Positions 25,088 to 35,569 of a stretch of DNA of 64,000 nt are shown here, piece after piece; within the stretch, counting starts at the first letter, position 1, and each line of letters opens with the position of its first letter. This stretch comes from Kitasatospora phosalacinea (lineage in GTDB: Bacteria; Actinomycetota; Actinomycetes; Streptomycetales; Streptomycetaceae). Under the pieces are notes generated by a model. That model searched no databases and was not told the DNA's origin. It saw only the letters and a program-made list of their open reading frames with translations. Position numbers and translations under genes: made by a program. The DNA lies in contig NZ_JNWZ01000003.1 in the NCBI RefSeq assembly GCF_000716545.1, forward strand, positions 1 through 64,000. The letters are read 5' to 3'.

Positions 25088-26440
25088 TCAGCCTCGGACG
25101 AGCCGGCGGCCGTGCGGGGCGCCGTCGGGGTCGACGGGCCGCCCGCGCAGCCAGGTGCGGTGGACCAGCCCGGTGAGGGTGCGGCCCGCGTACGGGGTGA
25201 CCGGGTTCTTGTGGTGGAGGCGTTCGGCGCGGACGGTCAGCTCGCCGTCCGGGTCGAAGGCCACCAGGTCGGCGTCGCACCCGGGCGCGATGGCGCCCTT
25301 GGTGCCGGTCAGGCCGACCAGGGCGGCGGGTCCGGCGGACATCCAGCGGACCACGTCGGCCAGGGTGTGGCCGCGGCGGCGGGCCTCGGTCCAGACGGCG
25401 GGCAGGCCCAGCTGGAGGGAGGCGATGCCGCCCCAGGCGGCGGCGAAGTCGCCGCTGCCGCCGTGCCGGCGCAGCAGTTTGAGGTCGGGGGTGGAGGGCG
25501 AGTGGTCGGAGACCACGGCCGCGAACTCGCCGTCCGCGAGGGCCTGCCAGAGCAGGTCGCGGTTGGACTCGTCGCGGATCGGCGGGCAGCACTTGAAGGC
25601 GGTGTCCCCGTCGGGGACGTCCTCGGCGGCCAGGGTCAGGTAGTGCGGGCAGGTCTCGGCGGTGACCCGGACGCCGTCCGCCCGGGCCTGCCGCAGCAGC
25701 GGCAGCACGGCGGCGGAGGAGACGTGCAGGACGTGCACCCGGGCGCCGGTGCGGCGGGCGGCGGCCAGCAGGGCGGCGACGGCGGCGGCCTCGGCGCCGT
25801 CCGGGCGGGAGGCCAGGAAGTCGCGGTAGCGGGCGCCGGGGACGTGCGGGGCGGCGTCGAGCACGGCCGGGTCCTCGGCGTGGATGATCGCCAGGGCGCC
25901 GATCCGGGCCTGTTCGGCGAGCGCGGCCTCCAGGTCGGTGGGGGTGGCCAGGTGCGGGAACTCGTCCACCCCGGACGGGGCGAGGAACGACTTGAAGCCG
26001 AACACGCCTTCCTGGTGCAGGAGTTCGAGCTGGTCGGTGTTGCCGGGGACGGCGCCGCCCCAGAAGCCCAGGTCGACCCAGGCCTGGCCGTCGGCGGTCT
26101 TCCGCTTGGCGTCGAGCCCTTCGACCGTGGTGGTCGGCGGGATCGAGTTGAGCGGCATGTCGATGACCGTGGTGACGCCGCCGGCCGCGGCGGCCTTCGT
26201 CGCGGAGGCGAAGCCCTCCCAGTCGGTGCGGCCGGGCTCGTTGACGTGCACGTGGGTGTCGACCAGGCCGGGCAGCAGGGCGGTGGCGCCGAGGTCGGTG
26301 AGCTGCCGGCCGTCGGCGGTCAGGGTGCCGTGCGGGGCGACCCGCTCGATCTTTCCGGCCCGGACCAGCACGTCGGCGGGGCGTTCGCCGTCCGGCAGGA
26401 CCACCCGCCGGGAGCGGATCACCGCGGCGTCGATGGGCAT
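25088..26440 (-). CDS. allB: Allantoinase
   Basis: The product has 450 residues, an amidohydrolase-fold enzyme. Metal-binding features are [20 protein letters not shown], a carboxylated-Lys candidate in [15 protein letters not shown], a His in [18 protein letters not shown] and the Asp in [10 protein letters not shown]. It opens the hydantoin ring of allantoin to give allantoate. It starts at ATG 26440 after GGAGGTT. Its promoter (TTGACG, 18 bases, TAGGCT) overlaps an AllR-type palindrome. It heads the allB-alc operon. Confidence 0.95.
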   Translation of the reverse strand: MPIDAAVIRSRRVVLPDGERPADVLVRAGKIERVAPHGTLTADGRQLTDLGATALLPGLVDTHVHVNEPGRTDWEGFASATKAAAAGGVTTVIDMPLNSIPPTTTVEGLDAKRKTADGQAWVDLGFWGGAVPGNTDQLELLHQEGVFGFKSFLAPSGVDEFPHLATPTDLEAALAEQARIGALAIIHAEDPAVLDAAPHVPGARYRDFLASRPDGAEAAAVAALLAAARRTGARVHVLHVSSAAVLPLLRQARADGVRVTAETCPHYLTLAAEDVPDGDTAFKCCPPIRDESNRDLLWQALADGEFAAVVSDHSPSTPDLKLLRRHGGSGDFAAAWGGIASLQLGLPAVWTEARRRGHTLADVVRWMSAGPAALVGLTGTKGAIAPGCDADLVAFDPDGELTVRAERLHHKNPVTPYAGRTLTGLVHRTWLRGRPVDPDGAPHGRRLVRG

Positions 26441-26494
26441 GAGGGAACCTCCGAGCGTCGTGGAAGAGCGAGGGTGGGTCGAAGGAGTGCTGGG

Positions 26495-26525
26495 AGCCTA
26501 GGCTCGCCTTCAACAAAACGTCAAT
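26495..26525 (-). promoter_or_regulatory. allB promoter overlapped by AllR-type operator
   Basis: On the minus strand a -35 TTGACG (26524-26519) and -10 TAGGCT (26500-26495) are 18 bases apart. The palindrome at 26509-26525 reads TTCAAC-AAAAC-GTCAAT on the plus strand and covers the -35 box. It matches, with a weaker second half, the sites upstream of hyi, uraD and aceB/allR. Confidence 0.65.
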
Positions 26526-26554
26526 GTGTGAACGTACGAGAGTGCGACGGGCCG

Positions 26555-27679
26555 TCAGCGCAGCAGTCCGGCCGCCAGCCGCTCCCCCGCCAGCTCGGCC
26601 AGCTCGCCCGCCCGGGCCATCGACTCCGCCGGATCGCCCGCCAGGTCGGCCAGCGCCAGCGCCTCGACGAAGCCCGCCGCCCGCCACTCCCGCTCGGACA
26701 GCTCCAGCCGCCCGGCCACCGCCGCCACCGGCACCCCGGCCCGGGCCGCCGCCGCGGCCACCCCCGCCGGGGCCTTGCCGTGCAGGGTCTGCGCGTCCAG
26801 GCAGCCCTCTCCGGTCACCACCAGGCGCGCGCCGCGCACCGCCCGGTCGAAGCCCAGCAGCTCCAGCAGCAGCTCGATGCCCGGCCGCATGGTCGCGCCC
26901 AGCAGCGCCAGCGCCGCGAAACCCACCCCGCCGGCCGCGCCCGCGCCCGCCGCGTCCCGGACCTCACGGCCCGTCAGCTCCGCGACCACGTCCGCCCAGC
27001 GGGTCAGGCCCTGCTCCAGCACCAGCAGGTCCGCGGCGTCCGCGCCCTTCTGCGGGCCGTACACGGCGGCCGCGCCGCGCGGGCCCAGCAGCGGGTTGTC
27101 CACGTCGCACGCCACGACCACCTCCACCCCGCGCAACCGCTCCGCGAGCGGCCCCGGCTCGGCCCGGGCCAGCCGGCGCAGCGCGGCCCCGCCGGGCGGC
27201 AGCGGCGCGCCGTCCGCGTCGTACAGCTCGACGCCCAGCGCCTGCGCCATGCCCGCACCGCCGTCGGTGCCGGCACTGCCCCCCAGGCCCAGCACCACCC
27301 GGGACGCCCCCAGCGAGACCGCCTTCGCGACCAGCTGGCCCACCCCGTACGAGCCCGCCGCCAGCGGCGCCGCGCGGCCCCCGGGGAGCCGGGCCAGGCC
27401 GGACGCCTGCGCCAGCTCGACCACGGCGGTCTCCCCCTTCACCGCCAGCCCCGCGACCACCGGCAGCCCGGTCGGCCCCGCGACCTTCACCTCCACCCGG
27501 GAGAAGCCCGCCGCGAGCGCCGCCGCCAGCGTCCCCTCCCCGCCGTCGGCCACCGGCAGCTCGCGCACCTCCACCCCGGGCGCCGCCCGCCGGATCCCGG
27601 CCGCGAGTCGCGCGGCGACCTCGGCGCCCTCCAGCGACCCCTTGAACTTGTCGGGGGCGACAACCACATGTCCTCGCAC
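26555..27679 (-). CDS. glxK: Glycerate 2-kinase
   Basis: The product has 374 residues. The family opening VVVAPDKFKGSLEGAEVAARLAAG is at the N-terminus. ELPVADGGEGTLAAAL and the nucleotide region LGLGGSAGTDGGAGMAQALG follow, and LVVTGEGCLDAQTLHGKAPAGV marks the C-terminal part. It phosphorylates D-glycerate from tartronate semialdehyde and so sends glyoxylate carbon to glycolysis. GTG 27679 is taken as the start because AGGAG lies 14 bases upstream and the protein begins directly with the conserved strand; ATG 27715 would add 12 residues and reach into repeat element B. It is followed after 114 bases by the allB promoter. Confidence 0.92.
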   Translation of the reverse strand: MRGHVVVAPDKFKGSLEGAEVAARLAAGIRRAAPGVEVRELPVADGGEGTLAAALAAGFSRVEVKVAGPTGLPVVAGLAVKGETAVVELAQASGLARLPGGRAAPLAAGSYGVGQLVAKAVSLGASRVVLGLGGSAGTDGGAGMAQALGVELYDADGAPLPPGGAALRRLARAEPGPLAERLRGVEVVVACDVDNPLLGPRGAAAVYGPQKGADAADLLVLEQGLTRWADVVAELTGREVRDAAGAGAAGGVGFAALALLGATMRPGIELLLELLGFDRAVRGARLVVTGEGCLDAQTLHGKAPAGVAAAAARAGVPVAAVAGRLELSEREWRAAGFVEALALADLAGDPAESMARAGELAELAGERLAAGLLR

Positions 27680-27709
27680 GGGGACCGGCCTTTCTCCTGG
27701 GACGAGCTT

Positions 27710-27842
27710 GTGCATTCGGGGGCCCGGGGTACGGCGGGTCCGGGCTGCCGCGTGGAGCGAACGGGACCAGCAGCAGATGCGCGCAACGGTAGTGAACCGT
27801 CAGCGGCCACGGGCCCGCCGCTCCCCGGGCCCCCGCACGCAC
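27710..27842. repeat. Inverted-repeat element B between glycerate kinase and GlxR genes
   Basis: The left arm starting at 27710 and the right arm ending at 27842 are complementary over about 35 bases with six mismatches. The shared core reads CGGGGGCCCGGGG followed by CGGCGGG. The loop is about 55 bases. Its arms resemble those of element A at 23743-23892. The two elements lie just outside the alc-allB-glxK block. It has no coding signature. Confidence 0.7.
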
Positions 27843-27847
27843 GGCCC

Positions 27848-28735
27848 TTACTCGACCTCGCGGCCGGAGAGCCGTTCGACGCCGCGCAGCAGGGCCGAGT
27901 GGTCGAGCGCGCCGTCGCCGTTGGCGCGGGCGGAGGCGACCAGTTGGGCGGCGACCGCGCCGAGCGGGAGCGCGGCGCCGACGGCGCGGGCGGCGTCGGT
28001 GACGATGCCCATGTCCTTGTGGTGGAGGTCGATCCGGAAGCCGGGGGCGAACTCGCGGGCCAGCATGTTGCCCTTCTTGCGGTTCAGCACGGTGGAGCCG
28101 GCCAGCCCTCCGCCGAGGACGTCGAGGGCGGCGGCGAGGTCGACGCCGGCGTTCTCCAGGAAGACCACGGCCTCGGCGAGCACCTGGATGTTGACGGCGA
28201 CGATCAGCTGGTTGGCGGCCTTGACGGTCTGGCCGGCGCCGGCCGGGCCGACGTGCACGACGGTGGTGCCGAGCGCGTCGAACAGCGGCTCGGCCTCGGC
28301 GAAGTCGGCCTCGGCGCCGCCGACCATGATGGAGAGCACGGCCTCGACCGCGCCGGCCTCGCCGCCGGAGACGGGGGCGTCCAGGGCGCGGAGGCCGGCG
28401 GCCCGCGCGGCGGCATCGACCTTGACGGAGGTCTGCGGGGTGATGCTGGACATGTCGATGACCAGGGCGCCGGCCTTGGCGTGCGCCAGGACGCCGTCCT
28501 CGCCGAGAATGACCTGCTCGACCTGCGGGTCGGCGGGGACCATGGTGATGACGACCTCGGCGTCGGCGACGGCCTCGGCGATCGAGCCGGCGCCGTGGCC
28601 GCCGGCCGCGACCAGGGCGTCGATGGGCTCCCGGGTGAGGTTGTAGCCGGTGACGTGGTGGCCGGCCTTGACCAGGTTGACGGCCATGGGCTTGCCCATG
28701 ATGCCGAGGCCGATGAAGGCGATCTTGCGGCTCAT
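27848..28735 (-). CDS. glxR: 2-hydroxy-3-oxopropionate (tartronate semialdehyde) reductase
   Basis: The product has 295 residues of the beta-hydroxyacid dehydrogenase family. The N-terminal Rossmann motif is IAFIGLGIMGKPMAVNLVKAGH. The substrate motif DAPVSGGEAGAVEAVLSIMVGG and the catalytic Lys region GQTVKAANQLIVAVNIQ follow, and DLHHKDMGIVTDAAR marks the C-terminal domain. It reduces tartronate semialdehyde to glycerate with NAD(P)H. It follows hyi by 44 bases on the same strand. Its substrate requires glyoxylate carboligase or hydroxypyruvate isomerase; the latter is next door. Confidence 0.94.
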   Translation of the reverse strand: MSRKIAFIGLGIMGKPMAVNLVKAGHHVTGYNLTREPIDALVAAGGHGAGSIAEAVADAEVVITMVPADPQVEQVILGEDGVLAHAKAGALVIDMSSITPQTSVKVDAAARAAGLRALDAPVSGGEAGAVEAVLSIMVGGAEADFAEAEPLFDALGTTVVHVGPAGAGQTVKAANQLIVAVNIQVLAEAVVFLENAGVDLAAALDVLGGGLAGSTVLNRKKGNMLAREFAPGFRIDLHHKDMGIVTDAARAVGAALPLGAVAAQLVASARANGDGALDHSALLRGVERLSGREVE

Positions 28736-28779
28736 CGCGTGCGGGTCCTTAGGGGTGAGGGTCTCGGTGGGTGGGGGGC

Positions 28780-29616
28780 TCAGCGCGCGGCGCGCAGCTC
28801 GCGCGGCAGCCAGTCGAAGCTCTCGGCGCTGACGCCGCCGGCCGGGCGGTACTCGAGGCCGACGAGCCCCCGGTAGCCGGCGGCGGTGAGGCGGGCGAAC
28901 AGGGCCTCGAAGTCGAGGACGCCGGTGCCGGGCTCGTTGCGGCCGGGGGTGTCGGCGATCTGGACGTGGCCGATCCGGTCGGCGTACGCGTCGATGACGG
29001 CGGCCGGGTCCTCGCCGTTGCGGGCGAGGTGGTAGAGGTCGCAGAGGAACTTGGCGTTGCCGAGGCCGGTGGCGGCGTTGACCTTGTCGACGACGTCGAC
29101 CGCGGCGGCGGCGGTGACCAGCGGGTAGTCGGGGGACTCGGCCGAGTTGAGGGTCTCGACCAGCAGGACGGCGCCGATCGAGTGCGCGGCGCGGGCGGCC
29201 AGGGCGAGGTTCTCCAGGGCGAGGGCGTCCTGCTCGGCGGGGTCCGCCCCGGGTACGCGGTTGCCGTAGAGGGCGTTCAGCGCGCCGGTGCCGAGGCGTT
29301 CGGCGAGGGCGACGGCGACCGGGACGTTCTCCCGGAAGCGCTCGCTCTCGGCGGGTACGGAGAGCGTGCCGCGGGCGCCGCGGGCCAGGTCGTCGAGGAA
29401 GTTGAGACCGGTCAGCCGGACTCCGGCCGCCTCGAACGCGCCCGCCAGCGCCTCGACCCCGTCCGTCCCGGGTGCGTGCTCCTCGCCGAAGGGCCACCAG
29501 AGTTCGGCGGCGGTGAAGCCGGCCGCGGCGGCCGCGGCGGGCCGCTCCAGCAGGGGCAGTTCACCGAACAGGATGGACAGGTTGACCGTGAAGCGGTGCT
29601 GGGCGGCAGCGGTCAC
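28780..29616 (-). CDS. hyi: Hydroxypyruvate isomerase
   Basis: The product has 278 residues, a TIM-barrel of the xylose-isomerase-like family. Typical stretches are NLSILFGELPLLERPAAAAAAGF, AELWWPFGEEH, LVETLNSAESPDYPL, FLCDLYHLARNGEDP, IGHVQIADTPGRNEPGTG and the Glu in VGLEYRPAGG. It interconverts hydroxypyruvate and tartronate semialdehyde. GTG 29616 is preferred because GAGG lies 8 bases upstream; GTG 29625 is an alternative. It is the first gene of a minus-strand unit with glxR. Upstream lie two conserved motifs shared with other promoters of the pathway. Confidence 0.93.
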   Translation of the reverse strand: MTAAAQHRFTVNLSILFGELPLLERPAAAAAAGFTAAELWWPFGEEHAPGTDGVEALAGAFEAAGVRLTGLNFLDDLARGARGTLSVPAESERFRENVPVAVALAERLGTGALNALYGNRVPGADPAEQDALALENLALAARAAHSIGAVLLVETLNSAESPDYPLVTAAAAVDVVDKVNAATGLGNAKFLCDLYHLARNGEDPAAVIDAYADRIGHVQIADTPGRNEPGTGVLDFEALFARLTAAGYRGLVGLEYRPAGGVSAESFDWLPRELRAAR

Positions 29617-29663
29617 GTCGTTCACCTCGATCGCTCTCTCACGGGCGGCTTCCGCCGGGCAAC

Positions 29664-29750
29664 TTCCACGATACGGAAGATGGATTCTGCTTGATGGAAG
29701 CTTCTCCGCCGCCGCGCGGACTGTCAAGGACGCCGCAACATTTTGTTGAA
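29664..29750 (-). promoter_or_regulatory. hyi-glxR control region: two motifs shared with the aceB/allR region
   Basis: At 29734-29750 the plus strand reads CGCAAC-ATTTT-GTTGAA, a copy of the TTCAAC-N5-GTTGAA palindrome. At 29664-29678 it reads TTCCACGATACGGAA, which differs by only two bases from the motif at 39889-39903 before malate synthase. A TTGACA lies between them on the minus strand at about 29726-29731, but no good -10 box follows it. Confidence 0.6.
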
Positions 29751-29826
29751 GCAGCCGAACGCCCGGCCGCCCGCCGGGGCCCCACTGTCCGATCCCCCAG
29801 GCCGACCGGGTCGATAAGGTGAGCGG

Positions 29827-30123
29827 GTGCGATTGATGGTGGAGTTCACGACAGAGCCGTTCGAACTGGACGGGTTCCCCGAGCACGCCAAGGCCGCGCG
29901 CCGCGTGGTGGACGAGGCGGGGCTGACCGTCTCGGTGGGGCCGTTCGGCACCAGCGCCGAGGGCGACGCCGAACCGGCCCTGGCCGCCGTCACCCGCCTG
30001 CTGCGGGAGACCCTGGCGGCGGGGGCGAGCCGGATCTCGGTCCAGGTCAGCGTGCTGGACGAGGAGCCCGGCGCCCCGCGGGCAACCGCGCCGGAAGGAT
30101 CCGAAGGAGGGGATGAGCCGTGA
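29827..30123 (+). CDS. Thiamine-binding-like protein (MTH1187/YqgV fold)
   Basis: The product has 98 residues. GTG 29827 gives MRLMVEFTTEPF; an ATG at 29836 is the alternative. The pattern VGPFGTSAEGD followed by a helix and then GASRISVQVSVLDEE fits the PF01910-type ferredoxin-like proteins that bind thiamine or related small molecules and form multimers. The last bases overlap the next gene by GTGA, so the two are translated together. It lies divergent from hyi in the purine region, with no known role there. Confidence 0.75.
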   Translation: MRLMVEFTTEPFELDGFPEHAKAARRVVDEAGLTVSVGPFGTSAEGDAEPALAAVTRLLRETLAAGASRISVQVSVLDEEPGAPRATAPEGSEGGDEP

Positions 30124-30491
30124 GCGACGCCCTGGACCACCCGCTCGCCGCCGCCCTGGAGCCGCTGCTGGCCGCCGTCGGCGCGACCGCGGTCGCGCCG
30201 ACCGAGGCCCGCGCGGAGGACGTCGTGCTGGAGTGGGACGGCGCGCCGGCCGTCGCGGTGCGCCTGCCGCACCTGAGCAGCGCGCTGGACCGGCTGCTGG
30301 CCGAGATGGTCCGGCAGTTCGACGGCCGGCCGCTGGCCGAGCTGGACCGCGCGGAGAAGCAGCGGGTGGTCGCCCTGCTGGAGGAGCGCGGCGCGTTCAC
30401 CGTCCGCCACGGGGTGGAGACGGTCGCGTCGGCGCTGGGGGTCAGCCGGTTCACGGTGTACAACTACCTGAACCGGCAGGAGAAGACCTGA
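30120..30491 (+). CDS. Helix-turn-helix protein with YheO/DauR-type C-terminal domain
   Basis: The product has 123 residues. The C-terminal part, LDRAEKQRVVALLEERGAF followed by GVETVASALGVSRFTVYNYLNR, is a typical DNA-binding domain of the YheO/DauR family. The N-terminal 70 residues lack the usual PAS-like domain, so the protein is a short form. GTG 30120 overlaps the stop of the preceding gene. It ends 150 bases before uraD and may contribute to control of the urate genes, which is inference. Confidence 0.8.
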   Translation: MSDALDHPLAAALEPLLAAVGATAVAPTEARAEDVVLEWDGAPAVAVRLPHLSSALDRLLAEMVRQFDGRPLAELDRAEKQRVVALLEERGAFTVRHGVETVASALGVSRFTVYNYLNRQEKT

Positions 30492-30569
30492 CCCGCCGGT
30501 CGCGTCCTTGGCGGATCGCACACGGCGCCGGGTCGCGGACCCGGCGCCGCGTGCTGTCACCACAAACAG

Positions 30570-30610
30570 TTCAACAAAGTGTTGACGACCTGTTGCGGCC
30601 GATCTAGCTT
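30570..30610 (+). promoter_or_regulatory. uraD-uox operon promoter overlapped by AllR-type operator
   Basis: A -35 TTGACG (30582-30587) and -10 TAGCTT (30605-30610) are 17 bases apart, a good housekeeping-type promoter. The palindrome TTCAAC-AAAGT-GTTGAC at 30570-30586 covers the -35. A repressor bound here would block the operon. This is the best of the four palindrome copies. Confidence 0.72.
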
Positions 30611-30644
30611 GTGCGGGTGGCACCAACCCTCAGGAGGTCCGCCC

Positions 30645-31151
30645 GTGACCCAGCCACCCCCTGTCCTCTCCGCCCTGGCCGCCGCTGACGCGGCCGAGCT
30701 GAGGGAACTCCTGCTGGAGGTCTGCTCCAGCCCCGCCTGGGCCGCCGCCGTGGCGGCGTCCCGCCCCTGGCACGAGCCCGAGGAGCTGCACGCCGCCAAC
30801 GCGAAGGCGATGGCGGAGCTCTCCGCGGCCGACCTGCGCGACGCGATGGCCGGTCACGCCCGGATCGGCACCCCGAAGCCCGGGGACGCCGTCTCCGAGC
30901 GCGAACAGGCCGGCATCCGGGGCGTCGACCCGTCCGTGCTGGACGAGTTGCGCGCGGCCAACGCCGCCTACGAGGCGAAGTTCGGCCACGTGTTCCTGAT
31001 CTGCGCGACCGGCCGCACCGCGGCCGGCATGCTCGCCGCGCTGCGCGAGCGGTACCCGAACGACGCCGCCGCCGAGGCGGAGGTCGTCCGGGGCGAGCTG
31101 CGGAAGATCAACGACATCCGCATCGATCGACTGCTCGGCGCCCGTCAGTGA
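30645..31151 (+). CDS. uraD: 2-oxo-4-hydroxy-4-carboxy-5-ureidoimidazoline (OHCU) decarboxylase
   Basis: The product has 168 residues, all helical. Catalytic features are the His in AGHARIGTPKPGD and the Glu in the AYEAKFGHVFLICATGRTA stretch. It catalyses the last step from urate to S-allantoin. GTG 30645 follows CAGGAGG by 8 bases. It opens an operon with HIU hydrolase (46 bases on) and uricase (32 bases on), placing the three urate-to-allantoin enzymes together in reverse reaction order. Confidence 0.95.
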   Translation: MTQPPPVLSALAAADAAELRELLLEVCSSPAWAAAVAASRPWHEPEELHAANAKAMAELSAADLRDAMAGHARIGTPKPGDAVSEREQAGIRGVDPSVLDELRAANAAYEAKFGHVFLICATGRTAAGMLAALRERYPNDAAAEAEVVRGELRKINDIRIDRLLGARQ

Positions 31152-31196
31152 ATTGACGGACCGTCGCTTACCGCCATCAGTGAGGTACCCCCACCC

Positions 31197-31529
31197 ATGA
31201 CCGGCATCTCCACGCATGTGCTCGACACCAGCCTCGGCCGCCCGGCCGTGGGCGTCCCGGTCGAGCTGGCACTGCACACCGAGGGTGGCTGGAAGGTGCT
31301 CGGCACCTCCGCCACGGACTCCGACGGCCGGGTCAAGGACCTGCCGGCCGCGGAGGCGGGCTCGGTCGTCCGGCTGCTCTTCGACACCGCGGCGTACTAC
31401 GCGGGGTCGGCCGGGCGGCCGTTCTTCCCCGAGGTCTCGATCGTCTTCACGGTCGCGCCCGCGCAGCACCACTACCACGTGCCGTTGCTGCTCAACCCGT
31501 TCGGCTACTCGGTCTACCGCGGAAGCTAG
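31197..31529 (+). CDS. uraH: 5-hydroxyisourate hydrolase (transthyretin-like)
   Basis: The product has 110 residues. All family marks are present: ISTHVLDTSLGRPA at the N-terminus, DSDGRVKDL in the middle and the C-terminal tetrapeptide YRGS. It hydrolyses the unstable uricase product 5-hydroxyisourate to OHCU. Length is normal and there is no signal peptide. It is the second gene of the urate operon. Confidence 0.96.
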   Translation: MTGISTHVLDTSLGRPAVGVPVELALHTEGGWKVLGTSATDSDGRVKDLPAAEAGSVVRLLFDTAAYYAGSAGRPFFPEVSIVFTVAPAQHHYHVPLLLNPFGYSVYRGS

Positions 31530-31560
31530 GTAGGCCGCCAGGAACCCTAGGAGCCACCTC

Positions 31561-32481
31561 ATGGCCCACGTGCTCGGTCAGAACCAGTACGGCAAGGCGG
31601 AGAACCGCATCGTCCGGGTCCACCGCGATTCCACCCGCCACGAGATCAAGGACCTGAACGTCTCGGTCTCGCTGCGCGGCGAGTTCGAGGACGTGCACCT
31701 CACCGGCTCGAACGCCAACTGCCTGCCCACCGACACCACCAAGAACACCGTGTACGCCTTCGCCAAGGAACACGGCATCGAGTCCGCCGAGGGCTTCGGA
31801 GTCCTGCTGGCCCGGCACTTCGTCGAGAACACCGAGCGCGGCGTGGTGCACAGCGCCCGGATCCGGATCGAGGAGTACGGCTGGGAGCGGATCAGGACCC
31901 CCGACTCGTCCTCCCGGTTCATCGGCTCGGAGGAGGTCGGCCACTCCTTCGTCCGCAAGGGCCAGGAGGTGCGCACCACCGAGGTGGTGTACGACGGCGA
32001 CCGGTTCCGGGTGGTCTCCGGGCTCAAGGACCTGGTGGTGATGAACACCACCAACTCCGAGTTCTGGGGCTACATCAAGGACAGGTACACCACCCTCCAG
32101 GAGGCGTACGACCGCATCCTGGCCACCCAGGTGACGGCCCGCTGGGCGTTCGGCTTCCACGGCCGCGACGGCGAGCCGGAGCCGAACTGGAACCGCTCGT
32201 ACCAGCAGGTGCGCCGCCACCTGCTGGAGGCGTTCGCCGAGACCTACTCCTACTCGCTGCAGCAGACCCTGCACGCGATGGGCACCCGGGTGCTGAACAA
32301 CCGCGCCGAGGTGGACGAGGTCCGCCTGGAACTGCCGAACAAGCACCACTTCCTGGTCGACCTGGAGCCGTTCGGACTGAAGAACGACAACGAGGTCTAC
32401 TTCGCCGCCGACCGGATGTACGGCCTGATCGAGGGCACCGTGCACCGCGAGGGCGTCATCCCGGTCATCCCGGTCTCCTGA
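31561..32481 (+). CDS. uox: Urate oxidase (uricase)
   Basis: The product has 306 residues with the tandem T-fold. Signature parts are NQYGKAENRIVRVHRD (catalytic Lys), TDTTKNTVYAFAKEHGIES (catalytic Thr) and LPNKHHFLVDLEPFGLKNDNEVYFAADRMYG near the C-terminus (His and active-site residues). It oxidises urate to 5-hydroxyisourate with release of hydrogen peroxide, which the cluster's catalase can remove. GGAG lies upstream of the ATG. The operon probably ends here or reads on into the permease gene 204 bases later. Confidence 0.96.
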   Translation: MAHVLGQNQYGKAENRIVRVHRDSTRHEIKDLNVSVSLRGEFEDVHLTGSNANCLPTDTTKNTVYAFAKEHGIESAEGFGVLLARHFVENTERGVVHSARIRIEEYGWERIRTPDSSSRFIGSEEVGHSFVRKGQEVRTTEVVYDGDRFRVVSGLKDLVVMNTTNSEFWGYIKDRYTTLQEAYDRILATQVTARWAFGFHGRDGEPEPNWNRSYQQVRRHLLEAFAETYSYSLQQTLHAMGTRVLNNRAEVDEVRLELPNKHHFLVDLEPFGLKNDNEVYFAADRMYGLIEGTVHREGVIPVIPVS

Positions 32482-34052
32482 CGCCCGGCCGGCCGGCTCT
32501 GGCAGTACCGCAGTTCTCCACTCCCCCACACCGTCCGGAGACCGCGCCCGCCCTCACGGCGGCGGTCCCGGGAGCTGGAGAGCAGACCGGAGGGACCCTG
32601 CACCGTCGTCCCGCCCTCCGTCGATCCACACCCTCTCCAGCGCCCGGGTCGCGCCGAGAGCCAGGGGCAGCAAAGGGGCTCTTCCATGGCACTCCGCACC
32701 ACCCCCCGCACTGACGACGGTTCCACCCCCACCCACCCGGTCGACGAGGTGCTCTCCCCGCCGAAGCTGTTCGGCACCGGGCTCCAGCACGTCGCCGCGA
32801 TGTACGCCGGCGTGGTCGCTCCACCGCTGATCGTGGGCGCGGGCGTCGGGCTGACCCCCGGCGAACTCGCCCTGCTGATATCGGCCAGCCTGTTCACCGC
32901 CGGGCTGGCCACCCTCCTGCAGACCCTCGGCGTCTGGCGGATCGGGGCCAGGCTCCCGTTCGTCAACGGCGTCTCGTTCGCCGGCGTCGCCCCGATGCTG
33001 GCGATCGCCAAGGAGCACGGCCCGCAGGACGCCCTCCCGGTGATCTTCGGGGCGGTGATCGTCGCGGGGGTCCTGTGCTTCCTCGCGGCACCGTACTTCT
33101 GCCGGCTGGTCAGGTTCTTCCCGCCGGTCGTGCAGGGCACCGTGATCACCCTCATCGGGGTGTCGCTGCTGCCGGTGGCGGTCAACTGGGCGCGCGGCGG
33201 CTCGCCGGGCGCACCCGGGTACGGCTCCACCAAGGCGGTCGGCCTGGCCGCGCTCACCCTGGTCGCGGTGGTGCTGGGCAACCGGCTGCTGCGGGGCTTC
33301 TGGCAGCAGATGTCCCTGCTGATCGGCCTGGCGGTCGGCACCGCGGCGGCCTTCCCGCTCGGACTGGCCGACTTCTCGGCCATCGGCGACGCGAAGGTGT
33401 TCGCCCTGCCCTCGCCGTTCCACTTCGGCGGGCCGCAGTTCGACGCCGCGGCCATCGCGTCGATGTGCATCGTCATGGTGGTCTCGATGACCGAGTCCAC
33501 CGCCGACATGCTGGCGCTGGGACGGATCGTCGACCGCGAGGCGGACGAGCCGACCCTGGCGGCGGGGCTGCGCGCCGACGGCCTGGCCACCGCGGTCAGC
33601 CCGGTGTTCAACGGCTTCGCGTGCAGCGCGTTCGCCCAGAACATCGGACTGGTGGCGCTCACCAAGGTGCGCAGCCGCTTCGTGGTCGCGGCCGGCGGCG
33701 GCATCCTGGTGCTGCTGGGGCTGTTCCCGGTGCTCGGCTCGCTGGTGTCGCTGGTGCCGCAGCCGGTGCTGGGCGGCGCGGGGATCGTGCTGTTCGGCAC
33801 GGTCGCGGCGTCCGGCATCCGCACCCTCGCGGAGGCCGGGATGGAGTCCACCTCGCACACCATCCTGGTATCGGTCTCGCTCGGGGTAGGGATCGTTCCG
33901 ATCGCCGTACCGACCTTCTACGACGGGTTCCCGGAGGCCGTCCGCACCCTGATGCACTCCGGCATCTCGGCCGGCTGCCTGGCCGCGGTGCTGCTCAACC
34001 TGCTGTTCCACCACGTCGGCTCCGCCGGCCGTTCCCTCCAAGGAGTACCCCC

Positions 34053-35435
<1,383 letters not shown>

Positions 35436-35451
35436 CCCCGCCCCCCGAACC

Positions 35452-35527
35452 CCGGGAGCCCGCCGCCAGGGACGACGGCGGGCTCCCGGACCAACGGCCC
35501 CGGACCCACGGCGAAGGGTCCGGGGCC
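35452..35527. terminator. Two tandem hairpins between convergent genes
   Basis: The first has 14-base perfect arms CCGGGAGCCCGCCG and CGGCGGGCTCCCGG (35452-35489). The second has 12-base arms GGCCCCGGACCC and GGGTCCGGGGCC (35496-35527). They lie after the deaminase gene on the plus strand and before the rsr stop on the minus strand, so they can end both transcripts. Confidence 0.75.
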
Positions 35528-35569
35528 GACCCCTCTCTGCCGCCCCGGCCCCCACCGGACCCCCGTCGG

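Noticed and set aside
23816..28876. Very long plus-strand open frame of 1686 codons
   Set aside because: It runs antisense to catalase, alc, allB, glxK and glxR, all with clear homology. Its translation is Gly/Ala/Arg/Val-rich without motifs, the usual shadow in a high-GC genome.
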